Positions 45,082 through 56,515 of a stretch of 64,000 nucleotides of DNA are shown in pieces. Position 1 is the first letter of the stretch. Every line of letters begins with the position of its first letter. The notes under the pieces were generated by a model that searched no databases, was not told where the DNA came from, and was given only the letters and a program-made list of their open reading frames with translations. Origin of the DNA: Tillandsia leiboldiana. Taxonomy: Eukaryota; Streptophyta; Magnoliopsida; Poales; Bromeliaceae. The stretch covers positions 30,578,838-30,642,837 of the forward strand of contig CM055067.1 in the NCBI GenBank assembly GCA_029204045.2, given 5' to 3'. A program made the translations under genes and the position numbers.

Positions 45082-45339
45082 CTGGAAAAGAATCTATCGC
45101 TACATGTCTCAATGCAATGCTGGAAGTAAGTTCTCAGTCTCTCTCACGGGAGGCCTGGAAACTACGAACGTCTGCGCCCCCTACAGCCCTTATCAAACAA
45201 GAACATGCTGTAGGCTTAGGCGCCCATAGTTTCCGCCCCCGCACCGGGACTGCTAGAACTCTACAAGATACTAGAAGGCCACCTCAATCCCTTCTAGTAA
45301 CCACCTGGTGACTCGGCCAGGGCATAACTATCTATCTGG

Positions 45340-45700
45340 TAACTCAGCCAGTGATATCTATACATCTGGTAACTCAGCCAGTGATTTATACCCCTCTGGT
45401 AACTCTGCCAGTGGTATCTACTCATCTGGTAACTCAGCCAGTGATTCATACCCATCTGGTAACTCCGCCAGTGGTATCTGCTCATCTGGTAACTCAGCCA
45501 GTGATTCATACCCATCTGGTAACTCTGCCAGTGGTATCTGCTCATCTGGTAACTCAGCCAGTGATTCATACCCATCTGGTAACTCTGCCAGTGGTATCTG
45601 CTCATCTGGTAACTCAGCCAGTGATTCATACCCCTCTGGTAACTCTGCCAGTGGTATCTACTCATCTGGTAACTCAGCCAGTGATTCATACCCATCCGGT
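45340..45700 (-). repeat. 60-bp tandem repeats of the reversed D LTR
   Basis: Six units, each made of two related 30-bp halves around CTGGTAACTCWGCCAGTG. The plus-oriented D LTRs have eight units. Confidence 0.88.
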
Positions 45701-46193
45701 CTCGTATACTCTACGATGCGACTAACACTCGTGTCCAAGTCGGAAACGACAACCCTCGACTTGCACGACTGATCCGCAAATACCTGATAGTAAGGATACG
45801 ATACCTTTGCATTCGGAAGCATAAAAGGGCATTCCGTAGTTCATTGGGAGAAACCAACCCACCTGCGATCCATCCGCGAAAACCGTGCGCCAAACGGAGG
45901 TCCCGATGCGATCCCGCAGCTCCACGCGGCAAAACACGCGCCACCGGCCACGTGAGAAGCTAACACTATGCCACAACTGCGAGATAAGAAGAGGGACCGG
46001 GATCAGAAAAACATGCGGCTAAAACCGCGCTCACAAAGGCGAAAGAAACCCATCCGGCGACGAGAAACGCCGCGCGTTGCACGGAAAACCCATCGCGCAC
46101 ACACGCCGCGGCGCGTCGCCGAGTCGCAGCCTGCGCGGCCGATGCGGCGCAGCTGCACGGCCCCCAAAACCCAGCCGCGCGGCGCTGGCCCAG

Positions 46194-47650
46194 CCGCCCG
46201 CGCGGCGCCCAGCAAGCCCGCGCGGCACAAGGCCGCCCGCGCGGGGCCCCTGCAGGGCCGCGCGCCCACGGGCGCAGCCTGCAGGCCCGCGCGGCACAAG
46301 GCCGCCCGCGCGGGGCCCCTGCAGCGCCGCGCGTCCAAGGGCGCGGCCTGCAGGCCCGCGCGGCACAAGGCCGCCCGCGCGGGGCCCCTGCAGGGCCGCG
46401 CGCCCAAGGGCGCGGCCTGCAGGCCCGCGCGGCGCAGGGCCGCCCGCGCGGGGCCCCTGCAGGGCCGCGCGCCCAAAGGGCGCGGCCTGCAGGCCCGCGC
46501 GGCGCAGGGCCGCCCGCGCGGGGCCCCTGCAGCGCCGCGCGCCCAAGGGCGCGGCCTGCAGGCCCGCGCGGCGCAGGGCCGCCCGCGCGGGGCCCCTGCA
46601 GCGCCGCGCGCCCAAGGGCGCGGCCTGCAGGCCCGCGCGGCGCAGGGCCGCCCGCGCGGGGCCCCTGCAGCGCCGCGCGCCCAAGGGCGCGGCCTGCAGG
46701 CCCGCGCGGCACAAGGCCGCCCGCGCGGGGCCCCTGCAGCGCCGCGCGCCCAAGGGCGCGGCCTGCAGGCCCGCGCGGCGCAGGGCCGCCCGCGCGGGGC
46801 CCCTGCAGGGCCGCGCGCCCAAGGGCGCGGCCTGCAGGCCCGCGCGGCGCAGGGCCGCCCGCGCGGGGCCCCTGCAGCGCCGCGCGCCCAAGGGCGCGGC
46901 CTGCAGGCCCGCGCGGCGCAGGGCCGCCCGCGCGGGGCCCCTGCAGGGCCGCGCGCCCAAGGGCGCGGCCTGCAGCCCGCGCGGCGCAGGGCCGCCCGCG
47001 CGGGGCCCCTGCAGGGCCGCGCGCCCAAGGGCGCGGCCTGCAGGCCCGCGCGGCGCAGGGCCGCCCGCGCGGGGCCCCTGCAGCGCCGCGCGCCCAAGGG
47101 CGCGGCCTGCAGGCCCGCGCGGCACAAGGCCGCCCGCGCGGGGCCCCTGCAGCGCCGCGCGCCCAAGGGCGCGGCCTGCAGGCCCGCGCGGCGCAGGGCC
47201 GCCCGCGCGGGCCCCTGCAGGGCCGCCGCGCCCAAGGGCGCGGCCTGCAGCCCGCGCGGCGCAGGGCCGCCCGCGCGGGGCCCCTGCAGGGCCGCGCGCC
47301 CACGGGCGCGGCCCGCGGGCCCGCGCGGCACCTTGCAGTGCCGCGCGCACAGCGCGCGGCCTGCAAGGTCGCGCGGCACAGGGGTTGCCCGCGCGGCACC
47401 CCTGCAGTGCCGCGCGCCCAGCGCGCGGCCTGCAGGGCCGCGCGGCCCCAAGGCCGCCCGCGCGGCACCTTACAGTGCCGCGCGCCCCGCGCGGCCTGCA
47501 AGGCCGCGCGGCACAGGGGCCGCCCCGCCGCGGGCACCCCTGCAGGGCCGCGCGCCCCCGCGCGGCCTGCCAGGCCGCGCGGCACAGGGGATGCCCGCGC
47601 GGCACCCCTGCAGTGCCGCGCGCCCAGCGCGCAGCCTGCAGGGCCGCGCG
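46194..47650 (-). repeat. GC-rich tandem array of the reversed D LTR
   Basis: About fifteen 69-bp units (46240-47300) with CTGCAGGCCCGCGCGGC, then diverged units to about 47650. A few units are 68 or 70 bp, which shifts the apparent reading frames. Confidence 0.9.
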
Positions 47651-48525
47651 GCACCATGCCGCCCCTGTGCAGCCCGGCGCCCTGCTGTCCCACTTTGGCA
47701 GCAGGGCGCAGCTGTGCGCGGCGCCCACGCGCCCCCCTCCCGGCCGCGCGCCGGACGACTAGCCGCACGGCTCCGGCCACCGGGGAGAAGAAAAGAGTGA
47801 AAAAGGAAGAAAAAGAATAAAATAAACCAACCTCCTCGCGGCACGCCGGACCTCGCTCGGCTCCATGCCCACGCTCGGAGAAGAAAACGCCCAAGAGAAG
47901 CCTCCTCCAAAGCCCTCTTCTTCTTCCTCTCCTTCTTCTTCACTTTCCTTTTCTTTCTTTCTTTCTCTTTTTCCTTAAGCTGCAGAGGTGGAGGGGTGGG
48001 GTTTTTATAAAGAAAAGCTTTATATAAATTAATTAACTTAATTAATTTAATTCCAAAAACCCAACTCCAACTCACTTTTTGCCCTCGGGCCCTCCGCCGC
48101 CGCCCGGAACCTCCCGAGCTCCGCTGTAAATCCAAAATACACGCGCTCACAGCTTTTTCTCTTCAAAAAGCTCAACCATTGAGTCGGGGTGCTCAAATCA
48201 AATACCGGCTCCAAAAATGCCAGTTCTGACTCGCTTTTTGCCTCCGGGTCCTCCGCGTCAGTCCGGAACCTCCCGAACCTCGCTGTAAATCAAAAGTACA
48301 CCTGCTCCAAGTGTTTCCCGATTTTTCTGCAACCAAAAGCGGTGTCGGAGCTTCCCGTACCAGTCACCTAACGCGTACAAAGCCCGAAACAAGCAGAGGC
48401 CTCCGCGGGGATCCAATTCAACCCGAACTCCTCTGAAAACACAAGTGGGACACATCCAAGGCAAATTCCTCCGCACCACACCATCCTGCAAGGTCGGTGC
48501 GTCATCCAAATCCCGGTGTTCTACA

Positions 48526-49320
48526 GCGGGCCTGCGGGCCGCGCCCGTGGGCGCGCGGCCCTGCAGGGGGCCCCGCGCGGGCGGCCCTGTGCCGCGCGGG
48601 CCCGCGGGCCGCGCCCGTGGGCGCGCGGCCCTGCGGGGGCCCCGCGCGGGCGGCCCTGCGCCGCGCGGGCCTGCCAGGCCGCGCCCTTGGGCGCGCGGCC
48701 CTGCAGGGGCCCCGCGCGGGCGGCCCTGTGCCGCGCGGGCCTGCAGGCCGCGCCCTTGGGCGCGCGGTGCTGCAGGGGCCCCGCGCGGGCGGCCTTGTGC
48801 CGCGCGGGGCCTGCGGGCCGCGCCCGTGGGCGCGCGGCCCTGCAGGGGGCCCCGCGCGGGCGGCCCTGTGCCGCGCGGGCGGCCCTGTGCCGCGCGGGCC
48901 TGCGGGCCGCGCCCGTGGGCGCGCGGCCCTGCAGGGGGCCCCCGCGGGCGCCCTGTGCCGCGCGGGCCCGCGGGCCGCGCCCGTGAGCGCGCGGCCCTGC
49001 GGGGGCCCCGCGCGGGCGGCCCTGCGCCGCGCGGGCCTGCAGGCCGCGCCCTTGGGCGCGCGGCGCTGCAGGGGCCCCGCGCGGGCGGCCTTGTGCCGCG
49101 CGGGCCTGCAGGCCGCGCCCTTGGGCGCGCGGCCCTGCAGGGGCCCCGCGCGGGCGGCCCTGTGCCGCGCGGGCCTGCAGGTCTCGCCCTTGGGCGCGCG
49201 GCGCTGCAGGGGCCCCGCGCGGGCGGCCTTGTGCCGCGCGGGCCTGCAGGCCGCGCCCGTGGGCGCGCGGCCCTGCAGGGGCCCCGCGCGGGCGGCCTTG
49301 TGCCGCGCGGGCTTGCTGGG
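48526..49320 (+). repeat. GC-rich tandem array of the D 5' LTR, second part
   Basis: About eleven 69-bp units continue the array cut at 44604. Some are truncated near 48800-48950. Confidence 0.88.
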
Positions 49321-49834
49321 CGCCGCGCGGGCCGCTGGGCCAGCGCCGCGCGGCTGGGTTTTGGGGGCCGTGCAGCTGCGCCGCATTGGCCGCGCAGGCT
49401 GCGACTCGGCGACGCGCCGCGGCGTGTGTGCGCGATGGGTTTTCCGCGCAACGCGCGGCGTTTCTCGTCGCCGGATGGGTTTCTTTCGCCTTTGTGAGCG
49501 CGGTTTTAGCCGCATGTTTTTCTGATCCCGGTCCCTCTTCTTATCTCGCAGTTGTGGCATAGTTTTAGCTTCTCACGTGGCCAGGGGCGCGTGTTTTGCC
49601 GCGTGGAGCTGCGGGATCGCATCGGGACCTCCGTTTGGCGCACGGTTTTCGCGGATGGATCGCAGGTGGGTTGGTTTCTCCCAAGGAACTACGGATTGCC
49701 TTTTATGCTTCCGAATGCAAAGGTATCGTATCCTTACTATCAGGTATTTGCGGAACAGTCGTGCAAGTCGAGGGTTGTCGTTTCCGACTTGGACACGAGT
49801 GTTAGTCGCATCGTTAGAGTATACGAGTTGTACT

Positions 49835-50345
49835 GGCAGAGTTACCAGAGGGGTATAGATCACTGGCTGAGTTACCAGATGAGTAGATACCACTGGCAGA
49901 GTTACCAGATGGGTATAAATCACTGGCTGAGTTACCAGATGAGTAGATACCACTGGCAGAGTTACCAGAGGGGTATAAATCACTGGCTGAGTTACCAGAT
50001 GAGCAGATACCACTGGCAGAGTTACCAGAGGGGTATAGATCACTGGCTGAGTTACCAGATGAGTAGATACCACTGGCAGAGTTACCAGAGGGGTATAAAT
50101 CACTGGCTGAGTTACCAGATGAGCAGATACCACTGGCGGAGTTACCAGATGGGTATAAATCACTGGCTGAGTTACCAGATGAGCAGATACCACTGGCGGA
50201 GTTACCAGATGGGTATAAATCACCGGCTGAGTTACCAGATGAGTAGATACCACTGGCAGAGTTACCAGATGGGTATAAATCACTGGCTGAGTTACCAGAT
50301 GTGTAGATATCACTGGCTGAGTTACCAGATAGATAGTTATGCCCT
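49835..50345 (+). repeat. 60-bp tandem repeats of the D 5' LTR
   Basis: Eight 60-bp units, each two 30-bp halves with CTGGCNGAGTTACCAG, then a last 30-mer CCCTGGCCGAGTCACCAGG close to the internal repeat of C and D. Encoded SYQMSRYHWQ-type repeats are by-products of the period. Confidence 0.9.
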
Positions 50346-50582
50346 GGCCGAGTCACCAGGTGGTTACTAGAAGGGATTGAGGTGGCCTTCTAGTGTCTTG
50401 TAGAGTTCTAGCAGTCCCAGTGCGGGGGCGGAAACTATGGGCGCCTAAGCCTACAGCATGTTCTTGTTTGATAAGGGCTGTAGGGGGCGCAGACGTTCGT
50501 AGTTTCCAGGCCTCCCGTGAGAGAGACTGAGAACTTACTTCCAGCATTGCATTGAGACATGTAGCGATAGATTCATTTCCAG

Positions 50583-50583
<1 letters not shown>

Positions 50584-50618
<35 letters not shown>

Positions 50619-50619
50619 T
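50584..50619 (+). repeat. ATCT microsatellite of the D LTR
   Basis: About nine ATCT units. The same microsatellite occurs at 45041-45080 (complement), 52939-52971, 60324-60355 and, shorter, in the C LTRs at 30121-30137 and 39495-39514, always shortly before the AGTGGG stem. Confidence 0.9.
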
Positions 50620-50979
50620 TGTGTTTTTGTCTCCAGCAGACTGAGTGGGTGTACCGTGGGGTTAGCTTTGGTGCCCACTGAGATCTGACTGTTGCAGTAG
50701 ATCTCACACCCGCTGTGATGACAGGTGTTCCTGAGGCGACCGTTCCAGGTTTGGCTCATTCGGAGCTTTCTGACCGAGGTATGCGCGTGGCTGGCTAGCT
50801 CCTACCCGAGTCGGTGGTGTCGGTGTAGTGTCTCTTATACTTTTTAGTTTCCACTTTTGTACTTATGTTGGGGGTGCTAGTGGACTGGTGTACTTGGACT
50901 TTTCACCGCTTAGTGTTTCAGCTTCCTTTCAGCTCTGATACTTGTTAGCTATAGATCTCTTTTGCAGGTTAGACGCTTC

Positions 50980-51005
50980 GTCTGTACGGCAGTTTCCGTA
51001 CAGAC
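50980..51005 (+). other. Terminal hairpin of the D 5' LTR
   Basis: GTCTGTACGG (50980-50989) pairs perfectly with CCGTACAGAC (50996-51005) around CAGTTT. The same hairpin is at 60717-60742, 53332-53357 and, reversed, 44655-44680. Confidence 0.7.
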
Positions 51006-51055
51006 GGCGGATCTGTTGGCGAGCCCGGGTCGCAGCTCGACCCCGGGGCGTGACA

Positions 51056-51621
51056 GATTAGGTGGTATCAGAGCCTAGGAATATAGGTCGTTGGGGACTT
51101 AGAGACCCTAGGCTTTTGGCTGGACAGTGGGAAGACTGTCGTGTGAGTTGTGACCTTAGCGAGAGTCTTGTCTGAGGGGGTACCTCCCCCTGAGGATTGG
51201 GGTGAGTGACCTCGCATGTTATTTCTCTAAAGGTGATTGTGTTGGCTGCAGACAACATAATGCTTTAGAAAGGTTAACATGTTTAGACTTTCGTTTGTTT
51301 GGGACGTGAGAGTCTTGGTCCTAATGTTTTTTCTGTTGTAGTGGTTTTTGGATGCTTCAGAGACGCCGTGCGACGGCGAGGGCGTGTTTGACCTGGGATG
51401 AGGGCTCGTATAGCGGAAAGCTAAATGGATAGAGCCGAGAGAGGCTTGAGAGATCCAGGCCCAAGCAGTTCTGGTATTGGAGGCGTTACGGCGCCAGGAA
51501 GAGAGAGCATGGAGCGAGTGATGCACATGCTTGGACCGAGAGCATCTCCCGGAGTATCGTCAGTAGTACCTCCGGCCGCGACTTTGTCGATTTTTTTGTT
51601 CCTGAACGCACCATAGATGGT
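51056..51621 (+). pseudogene. gag: Element D primer site and gag start, before the gap
   Basis: TGGTATCAGAGC is at 51063-51074. Gag starts at ATG 51352 (MLQRRRATARACLTWDEG) and meets a stop after about 23 codons. The later piece MERVMHMLGPRASPGVSSV is the gag text also found in C. The sequence stops at the N-gap. It is repeated after the gap (53409-53975). Confidence 0.8.
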
Positions 51622-51721
51622 NNNNNNNNNNNNNNNNNNNNNNNNNNNNNNNNNNNNNNNNNNNNNNNNNNNNNNNNNNNNNNNNNNNNNNNNNNNNNNN
51701 NNNNNNNNNNNNNNNNNNNNN
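51622..51721. other. Assembly gap of 100 N
   Basis: Exactly 100 undetermined bases, a conventional length for gaps of unknown size. Confidence 0.99.
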
Positions 51722-52935
51722 GGGCCGTGCAGCTGCACCGCATGGCACAGGCTGCGACTCGGCGACGCGCCGCGGCGTGTGTGCGCGATGGGTTTTCCGC
51801 GCAACGCGCGGCGTTTCTCGTCGCCGGATGGGTTTCTTTCGCCTTTGTGAGCGCGGTTTTAGCCGCATGTTTTTTCTGATCCGGTCCCTCTTCTTATCTC
51901 GCAGTTGTGGCATAGTTTTAGCTTCTCACGTGGCCAGGGGCGCGTGTTTTGCCGCGTGGAGCTGCGGGATCGCATCGGGACCTCCGTTTGGCGCACGGTT
52001 TCGCGGATGGATCGCAGGTGGGTTGGTTTCTCCCAAGGAACTACGGATTGCCCTTTTATGCTTCCGAATGCAAAGGTATCGTATCCTTACTATCAGGTAT
52101 TTGCGGAACAGTCGTGCAAGTCGAGGGTTGTCGTTTCCGACTTGGACACGAGTGTTAGTCGCATCGTAGAGTATACGAGTTGTACTGGCAGAGTTTACAG
52201 AGGGTATAGATCACTGGCTGAGTTACCAGATGAGTAGATACCACTGGCAGAGTTACCAGATGGGTATAAATCACTGGCTGAGTTACCAGATGAGTAGATA
52301 CCACTGGCAGAGTTACCAGAGGGGTATAAATCACTGGCTGAGTTACCAGATGAGCAGATACCACTGGCAGAGTTACCAGAGGGGTATAGATCACTGGCTG
52401 AGTTACCAGATGAGTAGATACCACTGGCAGAGTTACCAGAGGGGTATAAATCACTGGCCTGAGTTACCAGATGAGCAGATACCACTGGCGGAGTTACCAG
52501 ATGGGTATAAATCACTGGCTGAGTTACCAGATGAGCAGATACCACTGGCGGAGTTACCAGATGGGTATAAATCACCGGCTGAGTTACCAGATGAGTAGAT
52601 ACCACTGGCAGAGTTACCAGATGGGGTATAAATCACTGGCTGAGTTACCAGATGTGTAGATATCACTGGCTGAGTTACCAGATAGATAGTTATGCCCTGG
52701 CCGAGTCACCAGGTGGTTACTAGAAGGGATTGAGGTGGCCTTCTAGTGTCTTGTAGAGTTCTAGCAGTCCCAGTGCGGGGGCGGAAACTATGGGCGCCTA
52801 AGCCTACAGCATGTTCTTGTTTGATAAGGGCTGTAGGGGGCGCAGACGTTCGTAGTTTCCAGGCCTCCCGTGAGAGAGACTGAGAACTTACTTCCAGCAT
52901 TGCATTGAGACATGTAGCGATAGATTCATTTCCAG

Positions 52936-52971
<36 letters not shown>

Positions 52972-53975
52972 TTGTGTTTTTGTCTCCAGCAGACTGAGTG
53001 GGTGTACCGTGGGGTTAGCTTTGGTGCCCACTGAGATCTGACTGTTGCAGTAGATCTCACACCCGCTGTGATGACAGGTGTTCCTGAGGCGACCGTTCCA
53101 GGTTTGGCTCATTCGGAGCTTTCTGACCGAGGTATGCGCGTGGCTGGCTAGCTCCTACCCGAGTCGGTGGTGTCGGTGTAGTGTCTCTTATACTTTTTAG
53201 TTTCCACTTTTGTACTTATGTTGGGGGTGCTAGTGGACTGGTGTACTTGGACTTTTCACCGCTTAGTGTTTCAGCTTCCTTTCAGCTCTGATACTTGTTA
53301 GCTATAGATCTCTTTTGCAGGTTAGACGCTTCGTCTGTACGGCAGTTTCCGTACAGACGGCGGATCTGTTGGCGAGCCCGGGTCGCAGCTCGACCCCGGG
53401 GCGTGACAGATTAGGTGGTATCAGAGCCTAGGAATATAGGTCGTTGGGGACTTAGAGACCCTAGGCTTTTGGCTGGACAGTGGGAAGACTGTCGTGTGAG
53501 TTGTGACCTTAGCGAGAGTCTTGTCTGAGGGGGTACCTCCCCCTGAGGATTGGGGTGAGTGACCTCGCATGTTATTTCTCTAAAGGTGATTGTGTTGGCT
53601 GCAGACAACATAATGCTTTAGAAAGGTTAACATGTTTAGACTTTCGTTTGTTTGGGACGTGAGAGTCTTGGTCCTAATGTTTTTTCTGTTGTAGTGGTTT
53701 TTGGATGCTTCAGAGACGCCGTGCGACGGCGAGGGCGTGTTTGACCTGGGATGAGGGGCTCGTATAGCGGAAAGCTAAATGGATAGAGCCGAGAGAGGCT
53801 TGAGAGATCCAGGCCCAAGCAGTTCTGGTATTGGAGGCGTTACGGCGCCAGGAAGAGAGAGCATGGAGCGAGTGATGCACATGCTTGGACCGAGAGCATC
53901 TCCCGGAGTATCGTCAGTAGTACCTCCGGCCGCGACTTTGTCGATTTTTTTGTTCCTGAACGCACCATAGATGGT
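51722..53975 (+). repeat. Near-exact duplicate of 49366-51621 after the gap
   Basis: It repeats the last 1.69 kb of the D LTR, the primer site (53416-53427) and the gag start (ATG 53705). It differs mainly by single-base indels in runs, such as CACGGTTTCGCGG for CACGGTTTTCGCGG, GATGGGGTATA for GATGGGTATA and ATCGTAGAG for ATCGTTAGAG. This looks like an unmerged contig end rather than a third LTR. Confidence 0.85.
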
Positions 53976-54240
53976 GCGGAAGCTGTGAGAGGTTACTGAT
54001 AGGTTGTGTACCGCATCCAGTTCTATCCCTTGAAGATTTCGGGACCGAGTTGGAGCCGTGAGAGGCGAGAACTGGAACGCTGTTATGGAAGATTTGTTCG
54101 ATGATTGGTTCATCCAGGATAAGCATCAGGGCGCTTGGTTATGCACTTTTGCATTCGGACGCCAAGAGAGCTGGTGGCGTCGGATTCGTCTTGTTGGACC
54201 ATCGGGAGCGCAGTTGACGTTCTGGGGTGAGTTTCTGTGA
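53705..54240 (+). pseudogene. gag: Gag remnant of element D
   Basis: Starts MLQRRRATARACLTWDEG at 53705, then stops. Later parts include MERVMHMLGPRASPGVSSV, ENWNAVMEDLFDDWFIQDKH and ESWWRRIRLVGPSGAQLTFW, the ENW and WWRR signatures of gypsy gag. At least two stops and one shift. Confidence 0.8.
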
Positions 54241-56515
54241 CAGTTGAGCGGTGTATCCCTGGTCGTCCAGGATGAGGCTTAGAGGTTGGTTGTGTTCGAG
54301 TGGGAACCGCCTCAAGATGACTATCTCTTTGTGCATTTTCGGCGATTGCCGACCTTGGATGCAGTGAGCGTGCATACGCGATGGATTGACCGAGGATCAG
54401 TGTTTCCGTCCGAGGGAGACGGTGAGCGGGGGATCAGCGTCGGAGTGAGAGCTCCGGCATTGCCGATTTTGCGATAGTCGCGGGATTCGAGGTTGCCGTG
54501 ATTCCACCCTCTGGCTCAGGGGTCTCAGAGGAGACAGAGACCAGGAGGTTCTCGACAGTGCTCGCTTCAGCAGCAGTGCCAGGATGTGAGTTTCCCTGCT
54601 GCATGGGCCGCATTCTTCGTCAGGGTTGAGGATCGCGTTTCACCTGGTGTGGCCGTCGGGTTAGAGCTTGCTTAATGCCAACGCCGTGTGTGCGTTTCGG
54701 TAAAGCGGGGGTACCTTCGTGTGGGCCAGTGTCAGGACTGATGGTTTTGCACGTTTGGATCGATTTTCAGATCACGTGAAGCACGTGGATGAGTGCTGCC
54801 TGTCCTGCCAGTGCAACTAGGACCTTGGATTGATCATCGAGATGTTAGTCCTACATCAGAGCTGGGGTGTTGATACGAGGTTGGATAGGAATCGGTCGTC
54901 CCAATTTACGCTATCATGGATTGTCGAAAGAGAAGACATTGACCCTCCGTAGACCTGGTCAGGAGGAGTGTATATTTTATAGCACGCGATGAGATATTTG
55001 ATGCCCTGGCTGAGTTACCAGGAGGTTACCTGCCCCTGGCTGAGTTACCAGGAGGTTACTTGCCCCTGGCCGAGTTACCAGGTGGTTGATGCCCCTGGCC
55101 GAGTTACCAGGTAATTACTTGATTGGGACCGAGATCGAGACAGTCATTGACGTGGTTTGGTAACCGCGCCAACTTCGACAGCACCTCGTGGAGTATCAAC
55201 CGTGAGACAGGGAGAGCTGTGAGCGCAGCTGCGAGATTTGACGGATCAAGAGGTCTCTGAGACCTAGTGCCTCGTCGTGGGAATACGACAGTGAGGATCC
55301 AGGCGGTTGTTACACCGTGGTGATGTCACGTTGTGGGTACACAACCGTGTGAGTTCTTGTAAGGTTCGAACTTGATTAGTCTCATCTTGTGCTTGGGCAG
55401 ATGCCTTCGAGTGATTGATATCTTTATGGAACCTTACAGCCAAGGGCTGTGCCTGGATACTGATCCGGAATCAGTAGGGCAGTTTGAGCGGTTTGCGTGG
55501 TCAAGTAGATTGACTAATGCCCTACTGATTTGAGAGCTGTCTTTTTCCCTGTTCTGGACGGGTTGGTGGCGTTACCGTCGTGGGTTTTTGCTTACCTCCG
55601 AAGCGACTTGGAGCTTGAGGGGCTCTTGAGGTTAGTGCTACAACTTCTAGGGAGGAAGAAGTTGGTTGCCAAGCTTTGAGAGTTGCACTTCGACATCGAG
55701 GATTTTGTGTTTGGGCCTTGTGTTTTTGCCGCTTGAGGGACAGAGGATATGAGGTGTATTGAGGCAAAGCTGAGGAGGATACCAGCTTTGATCCGGATAT
55801 TGCCGTGATAGAGAGGTCATGGGATTGTTCAGAACCCTCGAACCTAAAGTGCATGGACACTCAGGAGGTCAGGTTGAGGTAACGCCGGTGATAGATTTTG
55901 CAAGGATGTATGATTGCTTTATCCCGGCGAGGACATTTTGTTCAGTATGCCCTGTTTAGGCGAGCTGTGTAACCCTGGGAATTGAGTGCCAGAATCGAGA
56001 GAAGGTTCTCGAGGTTGAAGTTTTCCCCTGTCAAGGGGAGGTGATCCATGTTTTGTGGAACTGGAGCTTTGGTGGCCATGAAGCAGCTGGGGAGTTTTGC
56101 CTTAAGGAGGCTTGAACTTCGGTTTTTTTTTGAGTTCTCGAATCGAGGGAAACTTCCAGCCTGAGAGTTTTATATAGAAACGAGTTATGCGAGTTGTGGA
56201 TCCTCGAGCTGTGATCAGGCTGGATGAGGCCTATTTGAACCCCGAAAGTTTTGTTTTGCTTTCCCTTCCTTGGTGATGGACGAGGACTGCGTTATCCTCA
56301 TCGACCGATGCGATTCTTGTTGGTGAAACCAAAGAATTTTGCAGTCGAATCATACCTTTGGGGAAGGTTCAGTGTTGTCAGCATGAGGAATGTGAGTGAC
56401 CACTTGAGAGCCTTGGGCAATCTGAGGATCTCCTATCCCTTATGTTTTTGATTTACCCTCCTAGGTATGGATTTTGTTGGATTTCGAGGACGAAACCCTT
56501 TTAAGGGGGGGAGAG
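54241..56515 (+). pseudogene. Degenerate pol of element D with purine tract
   Basis: After gag little is readable until the 30-bp repeats. Then VIDVVW and following text corresponds to the region before RT, as in C (31690-31826). Near 55440-55720 (AATCAGTAGGGCAG, TTGACTAATGCCCTAC, GAGGAAGAAGTTGG) RT-derived text aligns with C. The end carries TTTCGAGGACGAAACCC and the purine tract AAGGGGGGGAGAG (56503-56515). No catalytic motif is left. Confidence 0.6.
55003..55120 (+). repeat. 30-bp tandem repeats in the interior of element D
   Basis: Four units of CCCTGGCYGAGTTACCAGG plus a TGGTTACTTG-type tail. Same repeat and same place as 31471-31678 in C. Confidence 0.88.

Larger units (their letters stand above)
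44605..48525 (-). mobile_element. Solo LTR of family D, reversed, inside the D 5' LTR
   Basis: On the minus strand it begins TGTAGAACACCGGG at 48525 and ends GGGGCGTGACA at 44605. Perfect duplications GCGGG are at 44600-44604 and 48526-48530. It is 3921 bp with no interior. It lies within the GC array of another LTR of the same family, producing a large inverted repeat. Confidence 0.95.
42688..51055 (+). repeat. 5' LTR of element D (interrupted by a reversed D LTR)
   Basis: About 4.44 kb without the insert. In order it has two near-identical copies of a segment of about 170 bp (42912-43080 and 43083-43240), an A/T-rich promoter-like stretch, a C-run, the 69-bp GC array, the 60-bp array, an ATCT microsatellite, the AGTGGG stem and terminal hairpins. 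Confidence 0.92.

Noticed and set aside
45966..47894. Open frames of 480-640 codons on both strands rich in Ala, Arg, Gly and Pro
   Set aside because: They arise from a 69-bp GC-rich tandem repeat whose period is a multiple of three, so most frames stay open at once. No domain, no start signal, and frames change where a unit gains or loses a base.
49552..50370. A 272-codon frame encoding SYQMSRYHWQ-type repeats, and the opposite-strand SGNSASDLYP repeats
   Set aside because: By-product of the 60-bp LTR minisatellite, which is open on both strands; similar frames exist in every D LTR.
51722..53408. A genuine third LTR of element D (three-LTR array)
   Set aside because: It follows a gap of exactly 100 N, repeats gag up to the gap position and has many homopolymer indels, so an assembly duplication is more likely.
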